Below are positions 4,398-5,531 of a stretch of DNA of 5,531 bases, piece by piece (positions within the stretch are counted from its first letter, which is position 1; each line of letters starts with the position of its first letter). Both the position numbers and the translations under genes were made by a program. This DNA is from an uncultured Alphaproteobacteria bacterium (GTDB lineage Bacteria; Pseudomonadota; Alphaproteobacteria; CAAHEQ01; UBA3637). The notes under the pieces were generated by a model, which saw only the letters and a list, made by a program, of their open reading frames with translations, was not told the DNA's origin and did no database searches. Location of the stretch: assembly GCA_944391545.1 (NCBI GenBank), contig CALXTZ010000087.1, positions 1 to 5,531 on the forward strand, given 5' to 3'.

Positions 4398-5387
4398 ATG
4401 AATAACGATCATTTATTGCGTCAACGCGCGATTGATTTTACTCATAAGAAAATCAGGATGAGCCGTTTCGAACATTCGACCCAGCAGCAGGACATGACTT
4501 TACCGTCTAACTGCGGCGATTTCGGACGCATTCATCACTTTAAACTGCATCCGAGCGAAAATTGGATTGACAATCCGCTGCCCCACTTGCCGGTTTGCAC
4601 CTATTTTAACATACCAATCCCCGAAGTGTTACCCGTTCAGCTGTTTCAGTTGTCCGTGTGCAATATTAATTGTTGGTATTGTTTTGTCGACAAAAAACTA
4701 CGCGCCGGACATCCGAAACATTCTGACTTTTGCTCGCCGAAAGATCTTTTGGAAAAAGCACGAGCGGAAAATCAGCCGCGTGTCATTGTCTTAAGCGGCG
4801 GGCAACCGGACTTGGTTCCCGAATATAATCTGTGGTTTTTACAAAGCCGCCAGGAACTCGGCATGGAAAAATCGCATTTTATATGGACGGATGATAATTT
4901 AAGCACCGATCTGTTTTTCCAAACCATGACAGCCGACCAAATGGATTATATGCGTTCTCGACCGGGATACGCCCGCGTCGGGTGCTTAAAAGGCTTTGAT
5001 GCCGTGTCGGCAGCTTTTAATACGCGCACAAACCTGTCTTTCTTTGACGAACAAATGCGCCGATTAAAGCAACTGACGCAAATCGGGTTTGATCAGTACG
5101 CTTATGTCACTTTAACGACGCCGGACGTTGATCAAATAGACAAACGCATCGGTCATTTTTTGGATCGCATCCAAACGGAAATCGGCCCGGATTTTCCGTT
5201 AAAGATGGTTCCGCTTGAAATTTACAAGTATGCGGTTAATGCCGGCCGGTACAAAGATCTGGCAGCTCAAAACCAATATGTTGCTTTAAAAAGCTGGATC
5301 CGAGAAATGAACATTCGGTTTCAAACCAAAATCCGCCACAACGATACTTTAATCAGGAGATTATCACATGCCAACGAACACGTATAA
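4398..5387 (+). CDS. radical SAM protein of unknown substrate
   Basis: A 329-residue enzyme. The start at ATG 4398 is chosen because AGAGGA (4385-4390) lies seven bases before it; a TTG at 4356 would add 14 residues with no site. Cys88-X3-Cys92-X2-Cys95 (CNINCWYC) is the canonical radical SAM motif binding a 4Fe-4S cluster, which cleaves S-adenosylmethionine to start radical chemistry. SGGQPD at 133-138 fits the SAM-contacting GGE-like motif, and FIWTDDN (161-167) fits the next strand of the partial TIM barrel. The N-terminal ~80 residues come before the motif, and no C-terminal SPASM-like Cys cluster is seen. Other Cys are at 39, 67, 112 and 196. I cannot assign a substrate. It overlaps the next gene by 20 bp, so the two are probably cotranslated. 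Confidence 0.9.
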   Translation: MNNDHLLRQRAIDFTHKKIRMSRFEHSTQQQDMTLPSNCGDFGRIHHFKLHPSENWIDNPLPHLPVCTYFNIPIPEVLPVQLFQLSVCNINCWYCFVDKKLRAGHPKHSDFCSPKDLLEKARAENQPRVIVLSGGQPDLVPEYNLWFLQSRQELGMEKSHFIWTDDNLSTDLFFQTMTADQMDYMRSRPGYARVGCLKGFDAVSAAFNTRTNLSFFDEQMRRLKQLTQIGFDQYAYVTLTTPDVDQIDKRIGHFLDRIQTEIGPDFPLKMVPLEIYKYAVNAGRYKDLAAQNQYVALKSWIREMNIRFQTKIRHNDTLIRRLSHANEHV

Positions 5388-5531
5388 TGAACTTGTTGAA
5401 CGCGCTGTTTTAAAACGATTACAACAAAATCCGGCTTCTTTGACGGACTTATTACAACACACGCATTCCATTTTTCCGGACGAGTTGTTAAAAATCTTGT
5501 CAACGATGCAGGAAAACGGTCAAATCATGCT
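5368..5531 (+). CDS. probable winged-helix-like protein, cut by window end
   Basis: ATG at 5368 lies inside the end of the radical SAM gene in another frame. AGGAG (5355-5359) sits eight bases upstream, a strong ribosome site. The visible 54 codons (MPTNTYNELVERAVLKRL onward) show helix - short turn - helix spacing (NPASLTDLLQH, then FPDELLKILSTMQENGQI) like the start of a winged-helix DNA-binding or adaptor domain, where a wing would follow. The overlap suggests it is made together with the radical SAM protein, perhaps as regulator or partner. The family remains unproven because the rest is missing. Confidence 0.75.
   Translation, partial: MPTNTYNELVERAVLKRLQQNPASLTDLLQHTHSIFPDELLKILSTMQENGQIM

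Overview
This window looks like the chromosome of a Gram-negative bacterium. An outer-membrane beta-barrel protein ends in Phe, a prepilin-like protein and a signal-peptide protein are present, a tRNA gene encodes its own CCA, and the promoters and Shine-Dalgarno sites are sigma-70-like. The prepilin signature (Gly|Arg-Thr-Leu-Leu-Glu plus an Ala/Ile/Val-rich helix) joined to Cys-rich tails, with a small secreted lectin-like partner, resembles what I recall from uncultured host-associated Alphaproteobacteria. That placement is from memory and only moderately confident. No transposase, integrase, CRISPR array or rRNA was seen.

Layout. Bases 1-139 hold a possible 3' gene end and a good promoter. 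A tRNA-Val(UAC) gene follows (140-216) with its intrinsic terminator. The tRNA 3' end and terminator are part of a ~152-bp unit repeated three times in tandem (199-653), an arrangement like the E. coli tyrT/rtT locus. Next come a possible 42-residue membrane peptide (716-844, +) and two hairpins in the gap before convergent genes.

The minus strand carries a two-gene operon, read right to left. It encodes a ~445-residue prepilin-like Cys-rich repeat protein (1363-2700) and, 18 bp on, a 132-residue secreted protein with a C-type-lectin-like pattern (946-1344). Upstream is a long GC-rich leader (2701-3108) with no stop codon in the prepilin frame. At its far end is a run of 13 C (13 G on the coding strand, 3082-3094). 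A short ORF from a minus-strand promoter enters this run and stops immediately after it. With one G fewer it would fuse in frame to the prepilin reading frame. This candidate phase-variation switch for a surface adhesin operon is the most interesting signal here.

Divergent from that operon is a 258-residue outer-membrane beta-barrel gene (3318-4094, +) with its own promoter and a strong terminator. After a ~250-bp AT-rich spacer with another promoter comes a radical SAM gene (4398-5387, +). It overlaps by 20 bp a probable winged-helix gene cut by the window end (5368-5531, +). The last two look translationally coupled. The prepilin, lectin-like and barrel proteins are all envelope or surface products; the radical SAM pair is a separate unit of unknown substrate.
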